Below the pieces are notes generated by a model that did not search any database, was not told the DNA's origin, and was given only the letters and a program-made list of their open reading frames with translations. The position numbers and the translations under genes were made by a program. DNA of 5,644 nucleotides from Bacteroidota bacterium (GTDB lineage Bacteria; Bacteroidota; Bacteroidia; Flavobacteriales; Flavobacteriaceae). Every line of letters begins with the position of its first letter. Positions within the stretch are counted from its first letter, which is position 1. The stretch is taken from the NCBI GenBank assembly GCA_022560715.1, contig JADFSQ010000153.1, positions 1-5,644 on the forward strand. Direction: 5' to 3'. Of this stretch, positions 5,576 through 5,644 are shown piece by piece.

Positions 5576-5644
5576 TCAATTTCTCCCAGCAACAACAATT
5601 AAAATCTCAAATTTAGGTGGTTTAGTTGTGTAGTGTTCCAAAAT
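5576..5644 (-). CDS. Possible C-terminal end of a convergent gene, cut by the window edge
   Basis: On the minus strand an open frame enters from the right edge and ends at TGA (5576-5578) after 22 codons. The peptide reads ILEHYTTKPPKFEILIVVAGRN. Its composition is protein-like, and a convergent gene would suit the hairpins between 5504 and 5557. However, 22 open codons can occur by chance in such AT-rich DNA, and I recognise no family in the tail. The plus strand here has frequent stops. Confidence 0.3.
   Translation of the reverse strand: MLEHYTTKPPKFEILIVVAGRN

Overview
The window looks like AT-rich chromosomal DNA from a member of the Bacteroidota, most likely the family Flavobacteriaceae. 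Three things point that way: the protein sequences (the RecJ N-terminus in particular), the lack of Shine-Dalgarno sites before every start codon, and upstream boxes of the Bacteroidota type (TTG, a spacer, then TAnnTTTG). This placement rests on pattern recognition, not on a database search.

Layout. Positions 36-1727 (minus) encode the single-strand exonuclease RecJ. Positions 1882-2304 (minus) encode a small OsmC-family protein with both expected cysteines. After a 67-bp divergent intergenic region, 2372-2962 (plus) encodes a carboxymuconolactone decarboxylase/AhpD-like protein. After a 104-bp gap holding a heptamer repeat and a good promoter match, 3067-5505 (plus) encodes a large PIF1-type SF1B helicase whose C-terminus carries an HRDC domain and a winged-helix-like segment, both resembling the C-terminal modules of RecQ. 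At the right edge a short open segment on the minus strand (5576-5644) may be the last 22 codons of a convergent gene. No gap reaches 300 bp. I see no tRNA, rRNA, CRISPR array, insertion sequence or riboswitch.

How the genes may work together. Two are DNA-maintenance genes: recJ and a helicase with RecQ-like accessory domains. Two encode small cysteine-dependent proteins of the peroxide/thiol type, transcribed divergently from a shared intergenic region. There is no phage, defence or transfer signature, so this reads as an ordinary housekeeping region.

The most interesting items are the domain fusion in the helicase and the four different repeat or hairpin elements that lie at or just after the four complete stop codons: two REP-like imperfect palindromes, one GATTTTT heptamer array and one AT-rich terminator-like hairpin. 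I find no convincing evidence of a new multi-gene system.
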